Source: Flavobacterium sp. UBA6721 (GTDB lineage Bacteria; Bacteroidota; Bacteroidia; Flavobacteriales; Flavobacteriaceae). From it: a stretch of DNA of 64,000 nucleotides. A program made the position numbers and the translations under genes. The stretch is taken from the NCBI GenBank assembly GCA_002454195.1, contig DKIJ01000002.1, positions 1 to 64,000 on the forward strand, in the 5' to 3' direction. Each line of letters begins with the position of its first letter. Positions within the stretch are counted from its first letter, which is position 1. The notes under the pieces were generated by a model. That model had not been told where the DNA came from. It did no database searches and worked only from the letters and a program-made list of their open reading frames with translations. Positions 55,236 through 63,102 of this stretch are shown piece by piece.

Positions 55236-55703
55236 ATGGATGTAAATGCGGAATTAATTATAGTTTCAAAACTTTTCATTTCCTTTTTTTTAGGAGCATT
55301 CATAGGTTTTGATAGAGAAAAACATGGTCGGGATGCTGGAATTAGGACTTATGCAGCAGTTTGTATTGGCGCAACATTATTTACATCAATAACTGCACAT
55401 TTGGTAAATAACCCAGTGGACACTTCAAGAGTAATTGCAAATATTGTAACGGGTGTTGGTTTTCTTGGTGCAGGAATTATTTATCGTAATTCTAGTGCAG
55501 GAACATCGCATGGCTTAACAACTGCAGCAACAGTATGGTGTACTTCAGCTGTTGGAGTTGCTATAGGGCTAAATATGTTTATTATAGCAATAATTGGTTC
55601 TGTAGCATTGTACTTTTTACTTTCATTACACCATTTGAAATGGTACATTAAATGGAAAGAAAAAATGATTAAAAAACATGGAGAAGAGCACGAGAACAAC
55701 TGA
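55236..55703 (+). CDS. MgtC/SapB family membrane protein
   Basis: A 155-residue inner-membrane protein with four or five helices. FFLGAFIGFDREKHGRDAGIRTYAAVCIGATLFTSI and GVGFLGAGIIYR are the MgtC signature. MgtC proteins take part in Mg2+-related and phosphate homeostasis and acid tolerance, although they are not transporters in the strict sense. The soluble C-terminal extension of MgtC itself is absent here (end: KWKEKMIKKHGEEHENN). It lies inside the metal-resistance region. Confidence 0.9.
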   Translation: MDVNAELIIVSKLFISFFLGAFIGFDREKHGRDAGIRTYAAVCIGATLFTSITAHLVNNPVDTSRVIANIVTGVGFLGAGIIYRNSSAGTSHGLTTAATVWCTSAVGVAIGLNMFIIAIIGSVALYFLLSLHHLKWYIKWKEKMIKKHGEEHENN

Positions 55704-55793
55704 TAAATAAGGCCTTAAAAAAACACAACATCAACTTGGGAATGAATTTAACAAATCTATAAAGATTTTATTTTCCATATAATTAACCTACTT

Positions 55794-56693
55794 ATGCTGA
55801 TAAAAAACAACTATAAAGCCATTCTTTTTTTTCTAAAAGGGCTCAAATGGCAAATTGTGTTGATCATATCCTATGCAATAATTGCAAGTTTATTTGATCA
55901 CAGCCCTGTTGGGGTTTTAATAAATATCCCAATTACTATTTCAACGGTTATAGCCACAATGATATCATTATTATTGGCATTCAGAATTGCTCAATCGTAT
56001 GATAGATGGTGGGAAGCCAGAAAAGTATGGGGCGAAATTGTTAATGATTCCAGAACCTTGATTAGGCAAATAATGCTCTTTATACCTAATCCTAATAGTG
56101 AAGAACGAAAATCTGAAATTAAAATATTTGCAGAGAGACAAATAATATGGTGCTACACACTTTCAGAATCTTTGAGAGTACAAAAAACTTCTAGTAAAGT
56201 GCAGCAATATTTAACGGCACATAATTTACAAGCAGATAATATCCCACTGCTTTTAATACAAAAGCATTCTGAAAACTTGTATTTTATCACAGAAAAATAT
56301 ACACTAAATTCAAATCAACAAGTACAAATAGATACAACGATAGCTAGATTAACGGATGCTATGGGTAAGTGCGAAAGAATAAAAAATACAGTTTTCCCAA
56401 AAAATTATAGCTATTTAATTCATTGTCTAATTTACTTATTTGTGACCTTATTACCTTTTGGTTTAAGTGAAATAGATATTATTACTGAAATTTTGTTAAC
56501 CTCTTTAATTCCTTTAATGTTTATCGCATTTGAAAAAACAGCTATAATAATGCAAGATCCATTTGAAAATATACCTACTGATATTCCTATGACAACAATT
56601 TGTAATACCATAGAAAATAATATCAATCAAATTATAGGAGAAGTAAATTATCAAAAAGAAAATATGCGATTCGAAAAATATTATAAAAATTAA
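55794..56693 (+). CDS. Bestrophin/UPF0187 family ion channel
   Basis: A 299-residue protein of the bacterial bestrophin homologue group. The family phrase is ISLLLAFRIAQSYDRWWEARKVWGEIVNDSRTL (about 62-94), with four membrane helices around it and a Pro-rich IQDPFENIPTDIPM segment (around 263). These pentameric channels conduct anions or cations; the ion for this one is not known. It sits 90 bases after the MgtC-like gene and may be co-transcribed. Confidence 0.88.
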   Translation: MLIKNNYKAILFFLKGLKWQIVLIISYAIIASLFDHSPVGVLINIPITISTVIATMISLLLAFRIAQSYDRWWEARKVWGEIVNDSRTLIRQIMLFIPNPNSEERKSEIKIFAERQIIWCYTLSESLRVQKTSSKVQQYLTAHNLQADNIPLLLIQKHSENLYFITEKYTLNSNQQVQIDTTIARLTDAMGKCERIKNTVFPKNYSYLIHCLIYLFVTLLPFGLSEIDIITEILLTSLIPLMFIAFEKTAIIMQDPFENIPTDIPMTTICNTIENNINQIIGEVNYQKENMRFEKYYKN

Positions 56694-56952
56694 ATTTATA
56701 GCAAACAAATAATCAAAAAATAGGATTTGAAAAACAGTTAAAAAACTAAAACATTTAGCATTTCTATTTAAACTTTTAAAGTACGCTTTTATGATTACAA
56801 ATTTAGTTAAGTAGCTCAAAAATAATTTTCAAAAAAATCAAAAATGAATATTTTTTAAGGATTTTGATTAGTAGATTTTAGAGTATTTTACAATAGTTGC
56901 CTTTGTTCACTTTTAAATATTCCTTTTAACAGGAAAGATAATTTAATTTAAA

Positions 56953-57630
56953 ATGGAAAATAAAATAAAATATCACTGGATTGAAAAAATTTCTGGAGTT
57001 ACTAGATTAATTATTTCTATACTATTTGCATTAATTGTATATTTTATATTATTCACTTTTAAAATTGACAATCAAAGTAAAATTATATTGAGTTGGGATA
57101 CTTTTTGTATGACTAGTTTGTTTTTTTGTTGGATACTTTTTTTCTCAACTAATGAAAATGAATTATGTCACATTGTTGCTAAACAAGACGAAAACCTCAA
57201 AACTATTTTTAGTATTGTAATTATTGCTATTGTATTAAGTCTTTTTGGAACTTTGTCACTTATTAATCAGACTAGTAATATAACCGAAAACAAACTATTT
57301 CATTCTATTATATCCTTATCACCAGTAGTATTTTCTTGGTTACTTTTGCATACCACTTTCACAATTCGTTATGCCCATTTATACCACGATCATAACGAAC
57401 TCAACACAGGTTCTAGCATTGGAGGAATCAAATTTCCGGGTAAGACAAAACCTGATTATCTAGATTTTGCTTACTTTTCTTTTGTAATTGGTATGACCTT
57501 TCAGGTATCTGACGTTATTATAACTTCAAAAACTATTAGAAGATTTGCTTTAATGCATAGCCTAATATCATTTCTATTTAACACAATTATAGTGGCACTC
57601 ACTATAAGTGCAATTTCTAATTTAAAATAA
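56953..57630 (+). CDS. DUF1345 membrane protein
   Basis: A 225-residue inner-membrane protein with five or six helices. The diagnostic C-terminal stretch is GIKFPGKTKPDYLDFAYFSFVIGMTFQVSDV, conserved in DUF1345. The function is unknown. It follows a 259-base gap and precedes the P-type ATPase by 20 bases, which suggests co-expression with metal export. Confidence 0.85.
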   Translation: MENKIKYHWIEKISGVTRLIISILFALIVYFILFTFKIDNQSKIILSWDTFCMTSLFFCWILFFSTNENELCHIVAKQDENLKTIFSIVIIAIVLSLFGTLSLINQTSNITENKLFHSIISLSPVVFSWLLLHTTFTIRYAHLYHDHNELNTGSSIGGIKFPGKTKPDYLDFAYFSFVIGMTFQVSDVIITSKTIRRFALMHSLISFLFNTIIVALTISAISNLK

Positions 57631-57650
57631 CAAATTAAAAAAATAAAATT

Positions 57651-59744
57651 ATGAAAAATACAGACTCAAATCATATACACAAATATGATGCAAAAGGCAA
57701 ACAAATTTGCTGTACACAAGAAGAAAAAATAAATCATTTGGCAGACAAAAATATCAAAGCCAAAACTAAAAAAGACAGTTGCTGTGGTGATGAAAAGCCA
57801 GTAAAAGCGGCACACAGCAATAACGATGGTCACAAGCACGACAAACATTCAGATGATGACGGTCACGATCACTCCAGTACTGACCAAACGACGTTTCAAA
57901 TGTTTTTACCTGCTATAATAAGTTTTACATTGTTGCTTATTGCTATTGGTTTTGATAATTATTTTCCACAAAATTGGTTTACTGGTTGGGTGCGTGTTGT
58001 CTGGTATGTAGTTGCCTATGCGCCAGTAGGTTTTCCTGTAATTAAAGAAGCTTTTGAAAGCATTCGTAAAGGCGATATTTTTTCAGAGTTTTTGTTAATG
58101 TCTATTGCAACTATTGGCGCATTCATTATTGCAGAATATCCAGAAGGGGTGGCAGTAATGTTATTTTATGCAGTTGGTGAAGTATTTCAGACACTGGCAG
58201 TACAAAGAGCAAAAAAGAATATCAAATTATTATTGGATCAAAGACCAGATACAGCAACAGTAATTGGCAAAGGAAATACTATTTCTAAAAAAGCTTCCCA
58301 AATAACCATTGGAGAAATTATTCAATTAAAACCAGGAGAAAAACTGGCATTAGACGGAAAGTTACTCTCTGATACAGCTTCGTTCAACACCGCAGCCCTT
58401 ACAGGAGAAAGCAAGCCAGATACAAAACAAAAAGATGATATTGTTCTTGCCGGAATGATAAATCTGAATAAAGTTGTTTTAGTCGAAGTAACAACTGCCT
58501 ATACCGATAGTAAATTATCTAAAATTCTCGAAATGGTACAGGAAGCTACCGCTAAAAAAGCACCAACGGAACTGTTTATTCGAAAATTTGCTAAAATATA
58601 CACACCTATAGTTGTGTTTTTAGCAATCGCTATTTGTTTAATTCCAATGCTATTTATCGAAAACTACGTTTTCAACGATTGGTTGTACAGAGCTTTAATT
58701 TTCTTGGTCATTTCCTGTCCTTGTGCGTTAGTAATTTCAATTCCGTTAGGCTATTTTGGCGGAATTGGCGCAGCAAGTAAAAACGGAATTCTGGTCAAAG
58801 GATCCAATTTCCTGGATATAATGGCAGCCATTCAAGTAGTTATTATGGATAAAACAGGAACGCTGACCAAAGGTGTTTTCAAAGTTCAAAAAGTTGAAGT
58901 AGTAGATATTACCGAAGCCGATTTAGTGAAATTCACAGCAGCATTAGAAACCAAATCAACACACCCTGTAGGGGCAGCTATTATAGAATATGCCAAAGGT
59001 TCAGAAAAAAATGTGGTTGTAACCGATGTTGAAGAAATAGCAGGACATGGATTAAGAGGGAAAGTGGACGGAAACGAAATCTTAGCTGGAAATATAAAAT
59101 TGATGAAGAAATTCAATATCAGTTATGATGTCGAAATCGACAATACACCTTTCACAATTATTGTTATTGCGATCAATCAAAAATATGCAGGATATTTTCT
59201 AATTGCAGATGAAATCAAAGAAGATGCTAAACAAACTATTGAAAGCTTGCATAAAATAAATGTAAAAACAGTAATGCTTTCTGGAGACAAACAAGCCGTT
59301 GTCGATGCTGTTGCCAAAGAGTTAAATATCGATCAGGCTTTTGGAGATTTATTACCTGAGCACAAAGTTCAGAAAGTAGAAACACTCAAAAAAGAACATC
59401 TACATATTGCATTTGTTGGTGATGGTGTAAATGATGCTCCAGTAGTTGCTTTGGCCGATGCCGGTATAGCAATGGGCGGTTTAGGAAGTGATGCAACAAT
59501 TGAAACTGCTGACATTGTTATTCAAAACGATCAACCTCATAAAATATTCACAGCTATTAACATTGGAAAACAGACTAAGAAAATTGTTTATCAAAACATT
59601 GGTTTGGCATTTGCTGTAAAAGCAATTGTACTTGTTCTTGGTGCGGGAGGTTTAGCCACAATGTGGGAAGCTGTTTTTGCAGATGTAGGTGTTGCAATGT
59701 TAGCCATTTTGAATGCAATTAGGATACAGCGAATGAAATTTTAA
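57651..59744 (+). CDS. Zn/Cd/Pb-type P1B ATPase (CadA/ZntA-like)
   Basis: A 697-residue metal-transporting ATPase. The metal motif is CPC (Cys356-Pro-Cys358) in SCPCALVISIPLGYFGG; the phosphorylation motif is DKTGTLT with Asp400; GDGVNDAPVVALADAGIAMG is near the end. The typical HMA domain is absent: the N-terminus has paired Cys (ICCTQ, DSCCGDE) and a His/Asp-rich stretch (DGHKHDKHSDDDGHDHSS). The TM helix with the closing Asp (AVFADVGVAMLAILNAIR) is intact. Export of Zn2+, Cd2+ or Pb2+ is likely. Confidence 0.95.
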   Translation: MKNTDSNHIHKYDAKGKQICCTQEEKINHLADKNIKAKTKKDSCCGDEKPVKAAHSNNDGHKHDKHSDDDGHDHSSTDQTTFQMFLPAIISFTLLLIAIGFDNYFPQNWFTGWVRVVWYVVAYAPVGFPVIKEAFESIRKGDIFSEFLLMSIATIGAFIIAEYPEGVAVMLFYAVGEVFQTLAVQRAKKNIKLLLDQRPDTATVIGKGNTISKKASQITIGEIIQLKPGEKLALDGKLLSDTASFNTAALTGESKPDTKQKDDIVLAGMINLNKVVLVEVTTAYTDSKLSKILEMVQEATAKKAPTELFIRKFAKIYTPIVVFLAIAICLIPMLFIENYVFNDWLYRALIFLVISCPCALVISIPLGYFGGIGAASKNGILVKGSNFLDIMAAIQVVIMDKTGTLTKGVFKVQKVEVVDITEADLVKFTAALETKSTHPVGAAIIEYAKGSEKNVVVTDVEEIAGHGLRGKVDGNEILAGNIKLMKKFNISYDVEIDNTPFTIIVIAINQKYAGYFLIADEIKEDAKQTIESLHKINVKTVMLSGDKQAVVDAVAKELNIDQAFGDLLPEHKVQKVETLKKEHLHIAFVGDGVNDAPVVALADAGIAMGGLGSDATIETADIVIQNDQPHKIFTAINIGKQTKKIVYQNIGLAFAVKAIVLVLGAGGLATMWEAVFADVGVAMLAILNAIRIQRMKF

Positions 59745-59778
59745 AGCTAAAATATCTAGTCTGGCTAATTTTATTATA

Positions 59779-59808
59779 ACATCACAATTGATTAATCAAT
59801 TGTGATGT
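59779..59808 (+). terminator. Palindromic terminator of the P-type ATPase gene
   Basis: ACATCACAATTGA (59779-59791) and TCAATTGTGATGT (59796-59808) make a 13-bp perfect stem with a TTAA loop. The 278 bases to the next gene remnant otherwise show only a weak AACGTA/TACGTT pair near 59833-59858. Confidence 0.7.
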
Positions 59809-60022
59809 TTAGTAAGATTTAATCTATTAATTTTAACGTATTAATTCCTTTAGTACGTTGATAATTATCTCTTTTAAAACTTAATAACAACTAATTTTTG
59901 TTAATCTATAAATTGCCGATACAATAAAGCACTTGAAAAAACAGAAATCACTATTAAATCAGTTGAAAATTTAATCGCAATACTTTGAACTAAAACCTAA
60001 AATTTTATACTTCTGACCATAT

Positions 60023-61390
60023 ATGAAGCCAAAATAAATTTTAGAAAATTACGATAGAATACTTAAAGAAATCAAAAATCCAAAGATTATTTTCAGTAAC
60101 GATTTAATACCTTTTCTAGAAAATTTTGCTTCTAAAAGCTTCTTTATTTACCAGGTAGATTTTATCAAAGAGGATAGCAATACAAAATACATTATCAAAA
60201 AAACAATACACAATCTACATCCAAAAGCTTCAAAACTAAATTTCAATGAGGTTGATGTTGCTAAAGAATTTAAACCATTTATTCCAAAAATACTAGATAA
60301 GTTAAACATTCCGGAAAATCAAATCTGTTTACGTTGCTGTTCCAAAAATGAGAATACTTTATATATTTTGCAAGAATGCGAAATCGAAGATTTATCACAA
60401 GAAAAACGTTTCTTTCTGTATTGTTATCATTCACTCAAAAATGAAAACCAGAAAATCAAGAAAATAAATAAAGAACGCGTTTTTAAATTAAAATCAAGAG
60501 AACGGATTGAACAATACATTCATCGAAAGCAATATGCGCTTGAGAATTTAGCCCATCGATTAGTAAAGGAAATAAATCCCGTAAATTCATCAGATCTTTA
60601 TCAATTTTCCAAGAACTATGATAAAATTGATTGTCTTAAAATCACCTATATCTATCTTGAAAAATTACTTTGCTTTATTGAAAAAGAATACCGTAATTAT
60701 CTCAATGTAAATATTAAAATCCCATATAGATCAACTTTTATAAAAGAATTTGAAATCACGAAGAAACTCAAAAAAGTCAAATCTCAATTATTAAGAAGTA
60801 ACATCAACGACCAATTATTGAAATTAGTAAACGAACCATTATTAAAAATTGCGACAATAAATATTCAGGAAAAATTAACCTATTATGAATTCAATTATTG
60901 TTCCGAATTTATAATGGCATTTTACAAACAAATTAATTTTGCAGATATGTCTGAAGAAACAATTAAAGAGTTTCTTTTCGATTTAAACTTCAATTCATTA
61001 CAGTTTTTTAAATACTTAACTTTTGAGATTTTGCAAGAATTAGAAATGCAAGAAAACAATATCCAAAAAATAGATGTTCTATACCAGTTTCTCAAAAATT
61101 ACAATCAAAAGCAAAGTAGAAACTATATAAAATATAAGACTAACTTACCTTCATTAAAAGAACAAATTACCAGTTGGATTGAAGAGGAAATTGATTATTT
61201 AACCAAGAAAATTAAACTCGAAGCCAATCAAATTACAAATATCTCAAATAATGAAGAGAAGGTGAAATTTTTAACCGGTTTATCCGTTGCACAATTAAGT
61301 TGTTTTTTTGGATTATTGATGGAAACAGGAATTATAAAACACAAAAACCAGACAGATGTTTTTAGATTTATTGGTCCCAAAAATAGTTAA
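60023..61390 (+). pseudogene. Mobile-element-associated protein of unknown function, 5' nonsense and 3' IS disruption
   Basis: The frame reads ATG AAG CCA AAA TAA ATT TTA and then stays open to 61390, about 450 codons. No ATG, GTG or TTG is in frame until TTG 60368, so the natural start is almost certainly ATG 60023 with an in-frame nonsense at 60035-60037. The protein is charged and helical: KLKSRERIEQYIHRKQYALENLAHRLVKEINPVNS in the middle, GLSVAQLSCFFGLLMETGIIKHKNQTDVFRFI near the end. I do not recognise the family with certainty. Its C-terminus seems to continue at 61937 after an IS200-type insertion. Confidence 0.65.
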
Positions 61391-61394
61391 AACT

Positions 61395-61936
61395 ATGCAC
61401 TTTAGTGCATTTCGCTTTTAGCTTCTAAAAATGTACATTTGAAATATGGATTTTCAAAGAACAAATGGACATACAGTATCAAGATTAACGGTTCATATAG
61501 TTTGGGCTACAAAGTATAGATATGCAGTTTTACAAGGAGATATTAAATTGCGATGTAGAACTATTTTGATACAAATATACGAAGCTGAAGGAGTTCAGAT
61601 ATTAAAGGGAGTAGTGTCAAAAGACCACGTACACATGCATATTGAATACCGACCTTCTCAAGATGTAAGTACTTTGGTTAAATTAATGAAAGGCCGTTCT
61701 TCAAGAAAACTACAAGTCGAATTCCCAGAACTAAAGAAAAGATATTGGGGGCGTCATTTTTGGGCAATAGGCTTTGGGTGTTGGAGTACTGGTAATATCA
61801 CAGATGAAATGGTCAATGAATATTTGGAACATCACAGAAATCCAAATGGAAACAATAATGATAACTTCATAATTGAAGACTAGCAACATGCAGACTTTAA
61901 GTCTGACAACCAAATCTATGGACTTTCAGTCCATAG
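61395..61936 (+). mobile_element. IS200-type element (IS200/IS605 family), with end hairpins
   Basis: It contains only tnpA (61446-61883) and no tnpB. The left hairpin is ATGCACTTTAGTGCAT (61395-61410). Two right-end hairpins follow tnpA: CAGACTTTAAGTCTG (61891-61905) and CTATGGACTTTCAGTCC... (61916-61936, 9-bp stem). All share an ACTTT[A/C]AGT-like core (ACTTTAGT on the left), as expected for the subterminal structures recognised by IS200 TnpA. Precise ends (within about 20 bases) cannot be set without an empty-site sequence. Confidence 0.75.
61446..61883 (+). CDS. tnpA: IS200/IS605-family TnpA (Y1 HUH transposase)
   Basis: A 145-residue single-strand transposase. The HUH motif is HVHMH (His61, His63 and His65, of which 63 and 65 form the pair). 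The catalytic Tyr is Tyr126 in VNEYLEHHR. Also typical are TVHIVWATKYRYAVL near the start and the RRYW/RHFWAIGFGCWSTG-type segment (here KRYWGRHFWAIGFGCWSTG). It acts on single-stranded DNA and should cut and join the hairpin ends. The sequence is intact, so the element may be active. Confidence 0.92.
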   Translation: MDFQRTNGHTVSRLTVHIVWATKYRYAVLQGDIKLRCRTILIQIYEAEGVQILKGVVSKDHVHMHIEYRPSQDVSTLVKLMKGRSSRKLQVEFPELKKRYWGRHFWAIGFGCWSTGNITDEMVNEYLEHHRNPNGNNNDNFIIED

Positions 61937-62083
61937 TGGTTTAGTTCTGAAAATTTTAAAACAAATAATACCGAAAAAATTTCGGTTGATAGCATAAAAG
62001 TAAAATATTATAATGTAGAGAATACTACTAAAAAAGCAGTTCGGGAAAAAATAATCGAGTTACTTGGACTCACGAAGTACTAA
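61937..62083 (+). pseudogene. Displaced C-terminal tail of the interrupted gene
   Basis: Directly after the right hairpin, a frame open from 61937 to TAA 62083 encodes SENFKTNNTEKISVDSIKVK and ends in KKAVREKIIELLGLTKY, without a start codon. It is in the same reading frame phase as the ORF ending at 61390 (TDVFRFIGPKNS). A join FRF-I / SENFKTNN would restore a normal C-terminus, so this is probably the 3' end cut off by the IS. Inference from frame and sequence style; not proven. Confidence 0.6.
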
Positions 62084-62227
62084 AACTTCTCGCATCATTC
62101 GCCAGCCGAAACCAAGCATTCCAAGCAATTTCTCATCTTTAATCCGGAGCAATGAGTTAAGATTTGAAATTTTATGCAATTCCATGAATAATTGCAATTC
62201 GGGACTAATTACAGTTTCATTTTTCAT
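62060..62227 (-). CDS. Small HhH-like hypothetical protein
   Basis: Fifty-five residues from ATG 62227: MKNETVISPELQLFMELHK, then LLRIKDEKLLGMLGFGWRMMREVLVLRE. The last part looks like a helix-hairpin-helix (LLGMLGFGWRMMREVL), a non-specific DNA-binding unit. The ORF extends upstream to 62353, but the 42 extra residues are Cys-rich and odd, so the shorter start is preferred. It converges with and overlaps the pseudogene tail by 24 bases. Function unknown. Confidence 0.5.
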   Translation of the reverse strand: MKNETVISPELQLFMELHKISNLNSLLRIKDEKLLGMLGFGWRMMREVLVLRESK

Positions 62228-62284
62228 AATACTATTTTTTAAAACATAAGAAAAAATCCCATTTTGGTATTGGCACAAACAACA

Positions 62285-62417
62285 GCGTGGGACATCGATC
62301 ACCAGCCAAAGAGGTACGACCAAGCACCTACAGCTCCGATAAACCGAGCCCACGCATAGCGAGGGCGAACAGTTTATTTGTAGAGCTGATTTTGAAATTT
62401 TGGTCGTTTTCTTTGGC
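62285..62417. ncRNA. Structured non-coding element, candidate RNA or transfer/replication origin
   Basis: A 113-base imperfect hairpin (62305-62417) has at least four stacked helices: GCCAAAGA/TCTTTGGC (62305-62312 with 62410-62417), ACGACCAA/TTGGTCGT (62316-62323 with 62400-62407), CAGCTC/GAGCTG (62331-62336 with 62383-62388) and ATAAAC/GTTTAT (62339-62344 with 62372-62377), capped by GCCC/GGGC. The loop segment CCCACGC (62349-62355) is the exact complement of GCGTGGG (62285-62291), which allows a pseudoknot. No credible gene lies here. It lies in the 422-base gap 62228-62649. Which strand is expressed, if any, is unknown. Confidence 0.5.
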
Positions 62418-62569
62418 TCGAAATAACTTTCGCAATATATTTTATAGCAGTAAAACTGCTATTTTGTATTCAATGGGCAAATTTAGTCATAATTGTATTA
62501 AAATAGTAATCTAAAGCGTCTAAATAAAAACTTTTTTAATGTGATTACCTTATTTTGTTGGAGTTTGTT

Positions 62570-62592
62570 GGGGGTTACGGAACCCCCGTAAC
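62570..62592. promoter_or_regulatory. Two mutually exclusive 7-bp hairpins upstream of the HTH gene
   Basis: GGGGGTT-ACGG-AACCCCC (62570-62587) and GTTACGG-AACCC-CCGTAAC (62574-62592) are both perfect but overlap, so only one can form at a time. They lie about 58 bases before the HTH start. An attenuator-like switch or a recombination or transfer site is possible. Confidence 0.5.
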
Positions 62593-62649
62593 TGTTTTGG
62601 TATTACTTTATTATTTCTCTTTGTCTTAAATATTTAAAACCACAACATT

Positions 62650-62955
62650 ATGGCAATCGAAGTAATTACTCGCGAAGATTTAAACGAATTCAGAAGTCTT
62701 TTATTAAACGACTTAAAAGAAATCCTGCAATCAAAACCTGAGCAAACAAAACAATGGCTCAAATCCAATGAAGTCCGTAAGTTACTAAACATTTCTACAG
62801 GAACTTTGCAAAACCTCCGAATTAACGGGACTATTACCTACACTAAAATTGGAGGGATTTTATATTACTCTAGTGCAGATTTAGATAAATTATTAGAAGC
62901 TAATAAAGTTGATGCTTCAGTCACTTTATTCAATCCAAAGTGGTTAGTGAGATAA
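62650..62955 (+). CDS. Helix-turn-helix, excisionase/MerR-like small protein
   Basis: A 101-residue DNA-binding protein. After a helical N-terminus (MAIEVITREDLNEFRSLLLNDLKEIL), the winged-helix part is QWLKSNEVRKLLNISTGTLQNLRINGTITYTKIGGILYYSSADLDKLLEAN, the standard DNA-binding domain of excisionase-like proteins in Bacteroidota conjugative or mobilisable elements. It probably regulates excision or the next genes. The structured region and twin hairpin precede it. Confidence 0.88.
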   Translation: MAIEVITREDLNEFRSLLLNDLKEILQSKPEQTKQWLKSNEVRKLLNISTGTLQNLRINGTITYTKIGGILYYSSADLDKLLEANKVDASVTLFNPKWLVR

Positions 62956-62997
62956 ATTAAAAAATCATTGTTTTTCCATGTATTTGATAGCAAGAGA

Positions 62998-63012
62998 AGG
63001 ACCGTCAGTCCT
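62998..63012. repeat. Small hairpin similar to the IS200-end hairpins
   Basis: AGGACCGTCAGTCCT has 5-bp arms, and its GGAC...TCAGTCC layout resembles the IS200 right hairpin GGACTTTCAGTCC. It may be a REP-like orphan end. The gap 62956-63102 also contains CTGTTTAATCAGCG, a common flavobacterial filler phrase. Confidence 0.4.
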
Positions 63013-63102
63013 GTCAGTTAATTTAAAAATCCGTGCTAATCTGTTTAATCAGCGTCATCCGTGTGCTAATATTTTGCAAGTGAAACGCACAAAATAAAAA
63101 CT

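Noticed and set aside
61395..61936. TnpB/IscB-type nuclease partner for tnpA, with an omega RNA
   Set aside because: No such ORF lies next to tnpA; the element is of the tnpA-only type.
60023..62083. RteC assignment for the broken mobile-element gene
   Set aside because: I first thought of RteC because of the mobile context, but the C-terminal pattern LSVAQL-FF-LL-E-GII differs from my memory of RteC; left as unknown.
62287..62514. 75-residue plus-strand ORF in the structured region
   Set aside because: Low-complexity, Ser/Arg-rich and overlapping a strongly structured palindrome; looks like translated non-coding DNA that I associate with mobile elements.
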